Positions 1-9,370 of a stretch of DNA of 64,000 nt are shown here, piece after piece. The translations under genes and the position numbers were made by a program. Position 1 is the first letter of the stretch. The number at the start of each line of letters is the position of its first letter. Source of the stretch: Siderastrea siderea (lineage: Eukaryota > Cnidaria > Anthozoa > Scleractinia > Rhizangiidae); the NCBI GenBank assembly GCA_964030785.1, contig OZ034972.1:16587183-16651182 (forward strand), in the 5' to 3' direction. Under the pieces are notes generated by a model. It was not told where the DNA came from. It saw nothing but the letters and a program-made list of their open reading frames with translations, and did not search any database.

Positions 1-611
1 AGTTATGGCTGTACTCGGTTTGCATGTTTTCCTCCAGCGTGGTCTAAATAAATTGCAACGGGAAATGTGCCATAAAACATCGATGGAAATAAATTCAATC
101 AAAACCGCTATAACCTAATGCATTGAAACAATACCTACGCACAAAATACGACTTTTATTATCAATAAAACAAGATCAACAAGATCATTTCACAGTTCAAT
201 ACTTTGAACCCGATCCCAGTTTTTAACCCAGCTTCAGAAAATTGTCTGATGCTATACAGTCGATCAGCACAGACTGGATTGATCGAAGCACTACTGTTCT
301 ACTTTGCGACTATAAAACTCCGAGGGTAAACTTTTGTCTTTATAAGAAGCAAAATGCACGAAAACATGATAAAAGAATAAAATACGACCAATTCGTCAAT
401 TACCTAAACGAAGAGACAAAATCGAATCCGCTGCCTTTGGCCGCCATAATTTTTTTCCCTTTAGCGTCTGAGTTCCGTTGGAACATGCAACATCTGCACA
501 CGCGTAGGAGGTATATCCGCTGACTAGAACCTCACAGATTGCTTTGCAAGTTGTGAGAACATCGTTTGGATTTCATTTAAGAGAATGTATGGGAAGTTGC
601 TTCCCCCCCCC
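1..611. other. AT-rich stretch, no supported gene
   Basis: An open frame at 242-523 encodes 93 residues, but it shows no domain, no splice context and no neighbour homology, so I do not call it a gene. Nothing else is recognisable here apart from a C-homopolymer at about 605-614 next to the first dispersed repeat. Confidence 0.5.
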
Positions 612-848
612 CCCTGGATGTAATGTTTACGTGCCAGGGCAAGTTAGGCGAATTCATGCCAGCTTCAAAGCTCGCTAGCACCTTCGTTCTTCCTTTTATC
701 AAAGGGCTTTTTATGCCATTAAATCGCCAGTAATTTTCTACACCAACTTTCATGAAAATTCTCCAAATAAACGCTAAACGAACAAAGATTACTGGCAAGT
801 ATTGTTTTGACCGAGCGGAGGTCTGGGGCAAGTGACCACCAAAAAAAA
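612..848. repeat. Dispersed repeat, copy 1
   Basis: About 235 bp here recur with few changes at 1,388-1,630. Both copies share the run from the TAATGTTTACGT motif to the GGTCTGGGGCAAGTGACC motif. A third, partial copy of the last 40 bases lies near 1,760-1,796. The unit is too short for an autonomous element and I see no terminal inverted repeats, so it is probably a fragment of an interspersed family. Confidence 0.7.
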
Positions 849-1387
849 AGCGGGTATTACTAGACTCCGTCCTGACGGCGGGGTAACAAGAAAAGCCCCA
901 GGGGCATTAGAACCCGCTGTGTTCCCCTTCCCCTCAGGGTGGAAAATACATCACGGTCACTCAAGACACGAGCCTAAATGGTGTAAATTTATGAAGTTGG
1001 TGATTTATCGTACCTTTGACGTGTTTGCTCCCTCCCCCCTCCCCAGGTCTTTCTGCACCCTTCTCCTCGTGATAACATGAATCCCTAATAGTATGAACAC
1101 TTTTCCCATCCCTCATTTCTTGGTCATTCACCTGTTCCAGCACTCGCGAAAAAAGAACGTTATGAAATAGTTTGACCGCCCGCAAACGTCACGTTTTTTA
1201 AAAACGAACTGACATCTCAGCCTACAAGGGCACGGAAATGAGATTTATTAAAAAAGAAAAATAATCCTAAAATCTAAAGGGAACGGTTATCTACCGAAAA
1301 AAGAAACGTACAAGTCTGCTTTTAGGCCATGATTCGATGAATGATTTGGCGAAAGCAAGGGACTTCGCCGAATCGGCTTCTGTGTTT

Positions 1388-1630
1388 CAGTGATGTAATG
1401 TTTACGTACGTGCCAGGGCCAGTTAGGCGAATTCATGCCAGCTTCAAAGCTCGCTAGCACCTTCGTTCTTGCTTTCATCGAAGGGGTTTTTATGCCATTA
1501 AATCGCCAGTAATTTTCTACACCAACTTTCATGAAAATTCTGGCGAATAAACGCTCAACGAACGAAGATTACCGGCAAGTATTGTTTTGACCGAGCGGAG
1601 GTCTGGGGCAAGTGACCACCAAAAAGAACA
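1388..1630. repeat. Dispersed repeat, copy 2
   Basis: This is the second copy of the unit at 612-848, in the same orientation and about 780 bp downstream. It is followed by the same short tail that leads into the CCCCGTC hairpin repeats, so the larger block (repeat plus hairpin tail) seems to have been duplicated as one piece. Confidence 0.7.
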
Positions 1631-1794
1631 AGAAAAGCCCCAGGGGCATTACCCCGCCGTTCCCCCTTCCCTCGGGGTGTAAAAGATATTATGGTCACTC
1701 AAGATACACGCTCTCGCCTGTGTAGCAAAAGACGCGACGAGTATGTTTGGCTGAGCAAAAACCGGAGGTCTGGGGCAAGTGACCACCAAAAAAA

Positions 1795-1985
1795 TGGAAA
1801 ATAATAAAACAAACGGGTATTACTAGACCCCGTCCTGACGGCGGGGTAATAATGAAAAAAACAGACGGGTATTACTAGACCCCGTCCTGACGGCAGGGTA
1901 AAAAAAAAACGGGTATTACTAGACCCCGTCCTGACGACGGGGTAAAAACGGGTATTACTAGACCCCGTCCTGACGGCGGGGTAAC
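1795..1985. repeat. Tandem hairpin repeat array
   Basis: Four copies of a roughly 35-bp unit beginning CGGGTATTACTAGACCCCG and ending in GGCGGGGTAA are separated by short A-rich spacers. Each unit folds on itself through CCCCGTC against GGCGGGG with a CTGA loop. An isolated fifth copy lies at about 850-887. No open frame uses the array. Confidence 0.75.
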
Positions 1986-2308
1986 AAACTATTATTTTCA
2001 GGTGTCCATTTGTGGAAATAACTGTTTTTAATACTTTTTAACGAGTTGCTAAACTGGCATGGCCCCGTCATTTTTCTTCAAGGATAGTAGAGGGTGCGTG
2101 AAGAATCAAGAATGGCACGTCACATCATAGTGCCATTCCCAATTTTGCACGCACTGTGCTTTCATTGAAGAAAACTAAAAAAACTGCGAGCAGTTTTTAG
2201 CCTCAGCCAAACTGATTCAACACTTTCATTAATCACCGTTCAACATTGTTGAAGACACCATGTTAAACGCGTTTGGCCACCTTGTCGAATATTGTTGAGT
2301 GATGCTGA

Positions 2309-2901
2309 ATGACGTTAAATGGTGTTAAAGAAAGTGTGATTGCTGCAATGGCCTACAAGGGACGCGCTGCAAACAAAAAAGAAACCACGCGATCAAAACA
2401 AGAATCCAAGCAAATAAAAAGAAACCACGCAAACAAAAAAGAAACGAGGCAAATAAAAAAAGAAACCACGCCACGCCACGTAGGGCCTGAGCTCCAGGAT
2501 GTTTTTGTTTTTTCCATTGAGCCGCCATGTTTTTTAGGCAGTTGTGGAACAAAGCCTCTGGTGGAAAATGCAAAATATTGCTCAAAGTGTGAAGTATTTC
2601 TTTCGAATCCCACAAGCGAGGAATATAAAAAAAGGAAAGAAACGGAGCGATCGACCCGATTTCAGCCTAAGAAAACGCTCAAGGCACTGAGTACAGTGAG
2701 CAAGTCGAAGGCCAAGGAAACTGAAGTGTCAATATAGGCTCAATGGAACTGGAGGCTTCAGCCAATCTGAAGAGATGCCGAGACAAGACCTTGCCAGTGA
2801 ACGTTAAACCGACGGCAAAGTAACGCTTAGTGTATTTTAGATAAAGGTGTGACGAAGCACGCGAATCACAACAAAAAGGTTTATGAAGGGTTGGAATTAG
2901 G
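2309..2901 (+). pseudogene. Multicopy zinc-ribbon gene fragment, copy 1, cut by LTR element
   Basis: An ATG-started frame at 2,309-2,737 encodes a Lys-rich N terminus, then a zinc-ribbon-like pair (CGT and YCSKC, about residues 72-89) and a basic tail ending in KETEVSI. Downstream sequence to about 2,900 continues the same ancestral gene in another frame: the same stretch appears inverted at 6,879-7,498. The LTR retrotransposon begins at 2,902, exactly where the two copies stop matching, so it inserted into this copy. I do not know the function. The Lys-rich start comes from short AAATAAAAAGAAACCACGC-type repeats, which also occur inverted near 8,025-8,165. Confidence 0.5.
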
Positions 2902-3234
2902 TGTAACGGGCGCTGCATCGGTCGACGGCCACAACAAATCCAGGTCTCAAATAACCGTTTATTACTACACTCAGCGGCTCCTCTACAGTGCAAGATCAGC
3001 GCACCAAAACAAAAACCCTGTAACAACGTGTAAGTCCCTTTCATACCTAGTGTTGCGTGTATACAACTTTGGCTATTCGCGATATAACCGTCCTACATAT
3101 CTTCGTTAATTATTTGTAATCTTAACGGTTCCTTAGAGCTCGTGCACAACACTTCTAAAAGAACTGTTTTGTTACGTTTCTTAACGGTTCCTTGCCGCTT
3201 GGCACAATAGTTCTAAAATAGCTGTTTCGTTACA
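2902..3234 (-). repeat. 3' LTR, complete (333 bp)
   Basis: The repeat starts TGTAACGGGCG and ends CGTTACA on the plus strand, giving a TGTAAC/GTTACA terminal inverted repeat. The minus-strand purine tract abuts it at 3,235-3,248. Its U3 side contains a tandem duplication of about 57 bp (3,121-3,179 and 3,180-3,234), each unit starting TTAACGGTTCCTT. Confidence 0.85.
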
Positions 3235-3547
3235 TTTGCCCCCTCCCAACAAAAAGCAATGCGTCCTCGCATCAAGGGGTTCCGCAGTCAAAAACTAAAT
3301 AGGATAATACAACGGTAAGAGTCACTAAAATCAAAATGCTTTTAACTGTTCTGATCTGCCATCACTACTCTTAATAATCCAGGTCTTAAGCCTCAATAAC
3401 TTTCATTTTGGTGTCTTTCTAATATGATCAATCGCGACAGGCGTGTGATAAACAAACTGATCACACCAATATCTTCATAAAACTTAGTGTTCCAGAAACA
3501 GTGATTTGAGGCAAAATGGAGCTTCCGTATCGGCTTCCATAGTCTCT

Positions 3548-4256
3548 TTATCTTTTTCGTCCGGTTCTCTCTGCGAAAGTGTCAAGGATGCCTGCAAAAA
3601 TACTGACGAAGTAGAGGTGGATACTGCTCTCCATGCTCTTTCCCCATGCTCTTTCCCCATGCTGAAGCTCACCACCTGATCCGCAGCGTGATTGTCTTCT
3701 GTTCTCTCCAATTCCTAAATCATATTTGTGCACGTCACCCTTTCTCTCTAGGAACTGACCGGTTCTCTCCCCAGGTGATGCCGAATGGGAATGATAGGTA
3801 GCACAGAAATGCGCGTCGCGATGAAACTGACTACTGAAGGATGTCTTCTTCTCGTTGTCGCGCTCTCGCCTTCCAGCTAATTGACAGTTTGAAGCAATGT
3901 TCGCCCTTTCTTTGTCTATGTGCGCATTTCGATACTTGTGATAGAAACTTCGCCTTCGAGCCGGGGAACACTTCCCTCCATTACGAGAATTTCTAGCAGC
4001 CCCTCTCACATGAACCGCGCTAAGACCGTTTATTCCTGACACTACGATGTACATCAAACTCTACAATTTCACCTTCTAGAACATTGCGTCCGCACTTCAA
4101 GGCATGTTTGTTCTTCATCATTGCAGATCGATGAACAAATATATCCTCTTTGTTGTCATCTCTGTTAATAAATCCGTAGCCATTCTCAACGTTGAACCAT
4201 TTCACCGCACCCGTCACTCCCCTTGCAATAACTTCGTCTACAACTACTTTCTTCAC
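3548..4256 (-). pseudogene. Y-box-type cold-shock domain inside the LTR element, frameshifted
   Basis: An ATG at 4,256 opens a 78-residue frame holding most of a cold-shock domain. It includes the RNA-binding RNP1-like segment NGYGFINR and the RNP2-like DIFVH, preceded by KWFN, which is the Y-box-protein arrangement. The frame breaks after VEFDV near 4,055; the expected downstream part and an Arg-rich tail continue in another frame to 3,548. The segment lies between the Gag stop (4,399) and the 3' LTR, so it belongs to the retroelement body. I infer capture of a host Y-box gene segment, or an element-encoded RNA-binding protein that has since decayed. Family cold-shock domains bind single-stranded nucleic acid. 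Confidence 0.75.
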
Positions 4257-4398
4257 TACGGTACATTGTTCACTGGTATACCAACAGCTTGATCAGCAGC
4301 CGTTATGTTATACGGGTATGGTTCTCCTACATTCTTTTGTTCCTGGTAAAGCGACGGGGAAACCACAGCAGGCCTTACATGACAAGACCGGACCGAAC

Positions 4399-5193
4399 TT
4401 AGGCCCTCAAGTTCAGCCCGTTTCCATGTCCCTGGTTGTGGTCACCAGACTGAGAAAGGCGACATTCGTGTGAAACATGGCCAAGCTCACTGCAATTCCA
4501 ACATCGATTTTCAGGGATCCCATCCCTTGAGTGCGACGCACTTCTTCTGTCAGACCCACTAAAATCAGTCATTCTCCTCACAAACTCTTGTAATAACTGC
4601 TTTTGCTCCTCTCGTTCACGTTTAATTTCTTGTAAAATGTCAATGAGCGTAGATTCAATGCTTGTCCTTTGCTTTGCAACCACATGGCTTGAAACAGCAT
4701 ACATGGAATGACGATTTACCCGATTTCTTTGGCGCTCCGACACTTGAAAAGCTTCCAACTCAGTGGCGATATTAAGGGCTTCCTGCACCGTCCCCGGTCG
4801 ACTGTGGACTACGTGCCATCGCATCCCCGAGTCCGTTATGGCGTCAATGAAATGATCTTTCACCAGGACGTCTTGGATGGCCAATGATGCATTAGGATAA
4901 GCTTGTCGTACCAGTCTCCGTATCGCTTGTACGAGTTCGGGGAGAGACTCATCCTTTCCTCTAGCACGATGTTTTAACTGTGTGCGGAAAAGTTGTCTTT
5001 GACCCTCGTTGCCAAATCTCGTTGACAAGGCCTCCGTGAACGCCCGATAATTCGTCCTCACGTAGCCGACCAAATCAGCGAGAATTGCTTGCCCCGACCC
5101 CTGCAAGCTCGCAGCGAGGTAGATGGCCTTGGTCGCCTCATCCCAGCCGTAACATGAACTGAACTCGTTAGTCATCCCATGCTGATTTCCCAT
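4399..5193 (-). CDS. Gag-like protein with CCHC zinc knuckle
   Basis: This 264-residue open frame starts at an ATG. It has the helical capsid-type region of Ty3/gypsy Gag (FRTQL, DHFIDAI and similar segments, about residues 60-150). A basic linker follows, then a single zinc knuckle, CWNCSELGHVSHEC, at about residues 235-248. Gag packages the element RNA in cytoplasmic particles. No protease or pol frame follows. The sequence immediately upstream (to 5,700) has short frames only, so an N-terminal part may be missing. The cold-shock segment lies 140 bp downstream in a different frame. Confidence 0.8.
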   Translation of the reverse strand: MGNQHGMTNEFSSCYGWDEATKAIYLAASLQGSGQAILADLVGYVRTNYRAFTEALSTRFGNEGQRQLFRTQLKHRARGKDESLPELVQAIRRLVRQAYPNASLAIQDVLVKDHFIDAITDSGMRWHVVHSRPGTVQEALNIATELEAFQVSERQRNRVNRHSMYAVSSHVVAKQRTSIESTLIDILQEIKREREEQKQLLQEFVRRMTDFSGSDRRSASHSRDGIPENRCWNCSELGHVSHECRLSQSGDHNQGHGNGLNLRA

Positions 5194-5700
5194 CGAATGG
5201 CGCCGGGTTAATCAACGGTTTCTCAGGAAAACGGCGATTCCGATCTCCTCTCTGACCAATTTCCGGTTCGCATGCGCGCGCTTCCATTTCCGGTTGTCTT
5301 CCAGGCCCCACACAGCAGGCGGATCCGTCACAAATGAGCCTGGTCGCAGTTCACTATAGCTCTTCTCAGCAGCTGCCATCCTAAATCAACAATGTCATAA
5401 TGTTCCTAACTATTAAACTGCAATGGTCACCCGGCTCACGCAAGCAACCCAAACTCACAAACTCTGAACTCAAGCTAACTACGACTCTACAAGAAAACAA
5501 GCCTCCACAACAACAACAACAACTACCACTACTATTACTACAGTGTCCAGTACGACCCAGATCAACAGCAACAAATTTAACTACGTAATGTCTCGTTGTG
5601 CAGCCCACAAACAAGAACAACAGCCGCACTCAGCTAGACTCAAAACAATCAAAACAAACGATCTGATGTGATTTTTGCCGACTTCGGCCTTGGCGATTGA

Positions 5701-5717
5701 TCCCACTTCTGACACCA
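5701..5717 (-). other. Primer-binding site, probably tRNA-Leu
   Basis: Minus strand TGGTGTCAGAAGTGGGA lies 2 bp inside the 5' LTR. It starts with TGG, the complement of a tRNA CCA end, and would pair with a tRNA ending in a TCCCACTTCTGACACCA-type sequence. The leucine assignment is from general knowledge of tRNA 3' ends and needs a tRNA search. Confidence 0.65.
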
Positions 5718-5719
5718 AA

Positions 5720-5938
5720 TGTAACGGGCGCTACGTCGGTCGACGACCACAAGAAATCCAGCTCTTAAATAACCGTTTATTACTGCACTCAGTGGTTCCT
5801 CTACAGTGCAAGATCACCGCACCAAAAGAAAAAACCCGTTACAACGTGTAAGTCCCTTTTATACCTAGTGTTGCGTGTATACTACGTTGTCTATTCGCGA
5901 TACAACCGTCCTACACATCTCCGTTAATCATAACTATA
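5720..5938 (-). repeat. 5' LTR, truncated
   Basis: It matches the first 215 bp or so of the 333-bp 3' LTR, from TGTAACGGGCG to the CCGTTAATCAT segment, with scattered substitutions. The outer part, including the duplicated 57-bp units, is missing. The sequence beyond 5,940 belongs to the neighbouring Harbinger fragment. Confidence 0.8.
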
Positions 5939-6083
5939 ACAAGATTCTCGAATCTGATTGGCTATCACCAGCCATGATTTGAGCATTAATACGACAGTTA
6001 GGATAGTGTAATGGCTCCCGCAAACGAGGAAACATTGTTGCGGAAACATTGTTTCCCAGAATGTTTCTTGGGCGCGCAAACGA

Positions 6084-6779
6084 GTGGGAAACAAAACATT
6101 GTTTCGTTTCGTGACCGCCGCAAATGGGGAAACATTTCACCGGAAACAAATGTGTTCAGGCTTGATCCCAGACCTCTCGATTTCTTGGCCGCGCAAGATG
6201 ACAACAGCAACAAACGTGGCGATGAAAAGAAAAGCCGCGGCTTGTGTGGTTATTGCGTTGCTGTTAGACGAAGAAGACAAACGAAAAAGGAGAGGACCAG
6301 ACAGAGAGTGGATTAAGAGGAGAAGAGATAAAGGAGCTTTCGCAAACATTGTCATGGAATTGATGGCCGACGACTTGCGAGCTTTCAAAAATTTTGTGCG
6401 AATGGATTACATGGCTTTTCAAGCCCTTGTCGACAAGATTAGCTACAAAATCAGCAAAAACACTACTGTTATGAGAAAGCCCATATCTGCCTCAGAAAGA
6501 GTCGCATTGACACTAAGGTTTCTTACTACGGAGGAAAGTTTTACTTCCTTGGAATTCCAGTTCCGCATTAGCAGTCGTGCTATTTCCAGCATCGTTTTCG
6601 AGGTATGTGAAGCTATACACTCTGAGATGGCTGATACATGTTTGTCGTTCCCAGCAACCGTCGAAGACTGGAAATATCTTGAGAAAGGTTTCCAAATTAT
6701 GCTCGGCTGTAGCTATTATGCTCGTCATTATGCCCCTCCCTCACCCCCCAAAATTTCCCCCTTCCCCTCCCACTGCTAA
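6084..6779 (+). pseudogene. Harbinger (PIF/HARBI1-like) transposase, N-terminal fragment
   Basis: The recognisable part runs from an ATG at about 6,198-6,222 to about 6,700. It contains a basic N terminus (KRKRRGPDREW) and the conserved helical region of Harbinger nucleases: SERVALTLRF, SFTSLEFQFRIS, AISSIVFEVC and a closing EDWKYLEKGF. In complete proteins the DDE catalytic domain follows directly; here similarity stops and the frame ends at 6,779 in unrelated sequence. It therefore cannot transpose. Upstream, 6,010-6,150 is rich in GAAACATTGTTT repeats, possibly the element's subterminal region. Confidence 0.75.
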
Positions 6780-6878
6780 ACGAATACAATACTCGCGAGT
6801 AGGAGCCTGGCATAAAGAGAGTAACTAGGCCTAAAACGGCTTGAGCATGCACTGGTAAAAAGCCTACGGTGTTAAATA

Positions 6879-7498
6879 TTAAAAACCTCGTAGAACATTA
6901 AAATAGTTTGGTATTTTGATTATATTGTCAATAACTACAGACTTGTATTCACTTGTTCCTGCATCCACTGGGAAATTTGAAGCTCCTTTTGGTGGCATGC
7001 TGGTCATTTTTTCGTGAGAGGGTCTAGCTTTCTCGTGCACTGCAGTTTCCTTCCTTGCGAAAACGTTGGTCTCGAGATCCATATCATCGTATAAATCATT
7101 CTCAATATCATCATCTAGGGATGGCAACTCGGCCATTAAGAAGTCATTTTTGGGGGGGCAATGAAAAGCGTGATACGATTGTAAGCTTTCCCTACCGTAA
7201 TTCTCCAGGACAAATTCTTCGGTCGTGCCTGGTAAATTAATCACTTCACTGTGATCAGGGTACAGCAAAACGTATTCCAACCCTTAATGGACCTTTTTGT
7301 CGTGATTTGCGTGTTTCGTCACACCTTTATCCAAAATGCACTGAGCGTTTGCTGTTGGTTTAACTTTCAGTGGCAAGGTCTTGCCTCGGCATCTCTTCAG
7401 ATTGCCTGAAGCCTCCAATTCTATTGAGCCTATATTGACACTTCGGTTTCCTTGGCCTTCAACTCAGTGCCTTGAGCTTTTTCTCAGGCTGAAATCGG
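6879..7498 (-). pseudogene. Multicopy gene fragment, copy 2 (C-terminal half)
   Basis: On the minus strand, 7,498-7,285 is homologous to 2,663-2,900. An open frame of 133 residues (7,280-6,879) then continues with LLYPDHSEVINLPGTTEEF and an acidic region. A stop lies between the two parts. This copy shows what originally followed the point where the LTR element entered copy 1. I recognise it as a repeated cnidarian-style coding family with an N-terminal zinc ribbon, but I cannot give a function. Confidence 0.45.
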
Positions 7499-8024
7499 GT
7501 CAAGTCAAGTCAAGTCAAGTCAACTTTATTTAGGCAGGGTAGCCCTATCAGCCATTGGCTGGTATCAAAAGGAGCCCTGCATAAATTATGACTACACGAT
7601 AAAAATTTTAAAATAAAAATTACTTTAAAATTATATACAAGGATTTTAAAAAGTGAATAAAAGGGAAATTACATATCTTCATAACAATCACAATTGTTTA
7701 AGATTAAGACAAATAAAGAGAGCTATCGAAGTTACCTAGTATTATGTTAATAAGAAAAACTAATGACTAAAATGAAATCTAAGAAAGTTATTAAAAATGG
7801 AAAGCGACGTGGCTTCTTTTATTGATGTGGGTAAATTATTAAAAAGAACCGCACCTGAAAATCTAAATGTGTTTTTTCCTAGCGTTAACTTAGGGTTCGG
7901 TAGATGAATGTCGTTTCTTTGTCTTGTCTTGTAAGTGTGAAAAGTGCGATTTCTAATAAAGTAATCCGACAAATATGGAGGAACTAATTCATTTAGACAT
8001 TTGAAAACTAAAATACATTTGTTA
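7499..8024 (-). mobile_element. 5'-truncated LINE, 3' end
   Basis: The minus strand carries the C-terminal end of a non-LTR reverse-transcriptase protein (7,760-7,972; NTFRFSGAVLFNNLPTSIKE is the conserved closing region). A non-coding 3' tail follows, ending in a TTGAC pentamer repeat at 7,499-7,530, typical of CR1/L2-like LINEs. The 5' part is missing, as expected for aborted reverse transcription. It landed in copy 2 of the multicopy gene; the N-terminal repeats of that gene resume at 8,025. Confidence 0.75.
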
Positions 8025-8170
8025 CCTCTGTTTGCGTGGTTTCTTTTTATTTTTGTTTCCCTTTTGTTTGCATGTTGTTTTTTTTTTCAATTTGCATGTT
8101 TTTCTGTTTGTTTGCATGATTTCTTTTTATTCGCGTGGTTTGTTTTTTGTTTGCATTGTTACAACAAAGT
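8025..8170 (-). repeat. Inverted copy of the AAACCACGC-type repeat
   Basis: The minus strand carries the same degenerate AAACCACGCAAACAAAAAAG repeats that encode the Lys-rich start of the frame at 2,309. This is the N-terminal end of gene copy 2, separated from its C-terminal end by the LINE. Confidence 0.55.
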
Positions 8171-8325
8171 TATCTTCAAGAATTTGGATGATGTTGAATC
8201 CGTTTGACGGAGGCCTTATTTAAGCAGAGTTTCAACTAAAACTCCATGTATGATGTTTGTTATCCGGCGCAAAACAGAAAGGGGATTGAGTTAATTTAAC
8301 ATTTCACCGTTCGTTTATTTTCCAG

Positions 8326-9370
8326 GGAAAAAGCAGGTTTTTATCCTGCACACTAGATGCTGTGAGAAATGTAACCATGTAGTTCATTGCTTGGGTACTG
8401 TTCTAAGTTCAACCGAGTTGATTGAGCCTAGTATAGACATGTGGAACACGCTGGAAATCTCACCTAATGTACCCCGCTGGTACGAGGACCAAGTCAAGAA
8501 ATCTGATTGTGTTTTAGTACTTGGTTCACACAAAATGACACGCAGATGTCAGAATACTCTAGAGGAGGGAGATGATCGTAAGTGTTCTTTAATAATTTAT
8601 TTCTTTACAAACAAGTTAAATGGAAATAATGAATTTAGTTTGTTGGTTAATCAGGTCCCACAGGTAAAATGCAGGCGCCATAGTTTTTCTGTTTTATTTT
8701 CGTTAGTACATTCCTGGCACCGTACGGAGAGTTGTGCGAACACATTGCTTTGTTTTGGGAGAATTATGCACTTAAGTAGGAAACTACCTCAAGTTCTGGA
8801 AGAGGGTTCTTTCAAGTAACGCAAGCTTTGCTGTTTTTTTGTTTGTTTTGTTTTGTTTCGTTTTTTTCGTGGTACACGACCATATGCTACAGGTTCTGTT
8901 TATTAGTGAAGAAGAGTGGTTGTTCTTCCCCGCTTTCCATTGTCTCCTGGAGAAGGAGATTAGTTATTATTGATGTGAACATGCCTTTTGCCTGTTGTGT
9001 CTGAATATTCATTTTGTATTTATGTTTTTGCTTATTCATAGCCTTGCAAATCAGATGCCAATTGAACTTTGTGCGAGGGAATATCGCGCACAATCCCGAC
9101 ACACAGAGATTCATCCCAGCCTTCTTCACATACAATGGCAGCAAGAAAGATATTCCCGACTTTCTCTCTGACCGCTGGAGTCACAAACTACCCAAGGAAG
9201 TGGACCGTGTTATCTTTCGTGTGCTTAACGTGGAGAAGATTCAGCCTTACCGCACCCAGCCTATTGTGGTGATGGGAGGTAATGGACACCCATTTGACGA
9301 GAAGAAAAAAGAGCTGGAGAGGGCGGTACAGGAGGCGGAAATGTACCACAGGAATAATTTAATTGTGTAA
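8326..9370 (+). CDS. SEFIR-domain protein (IL-17 receptor/CIKS-like), last two exons
   Basis: Exon A is 8,326-8,577 (acceptor TTTTCCAG, donor GTAAGT). Exon B is 9,042-9,370 (acceptor CATAG, stop TAA). The reading phase carries across the 464-bp intron. The product matches the cytoplasmic SEFIR fold: an N-terminal strand with a Cys-rich loop (VFILHTRCCEKC), then EISPNVPRWYEDQVKKSD followed by VLVLGS, and in exon B FIPAFF plus a basic helix ending near YRTQPI. SEFIR domains join IL-17 receptors to adaptors during innate signalling. Upstream exons (ectodomain and membrane span, if any) are not visible in this window. It could be a receptor, an Act1-like adaptor or a stand-alone protein. No frameshift is seen. 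Confidence 0.72.

Larger units (their letters stand above)
2902..5938 (-). mobile_element. Non-autonomous Ty3/gypsy-like LTR retrotransposon, minus strand
   Basis: Two direct repeats flank about 2.5 kb of internal sequence. On the minus strand the order is 5' LTR (right, truncated), a primer-binding site complementary to a tRNA 3' end, a Gag frame with one CCHC knuckle, a cold-shock-domain segment, a purine tract (GGGAGGGGGCAAA) and the 3' LTR (left). I find no reverse transcriptase, RNase H or integrase, so it would depend on a relative. It sits inside the multicopy gene fragment that begins at 2,309. The 5' LTR loses its outer third at about 5,938, so the target-site duplication cannot be checked. 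Confidence 0.85.

Noticed and set aside
242..523. 93-residue frame
   Set aside because: No domain, splice context or repeat relationship; its length is compatible with chance in this composition.
1795..1985. CRISPR-like array
   Set aside because: The spacers are a few A-rich bases, the units are self-complementary and the genome is animal.
4104..4473. Plus-strand frames over the Gag/cold-shock region
   Set aside because: Antisense shadows of the retroelement genes.
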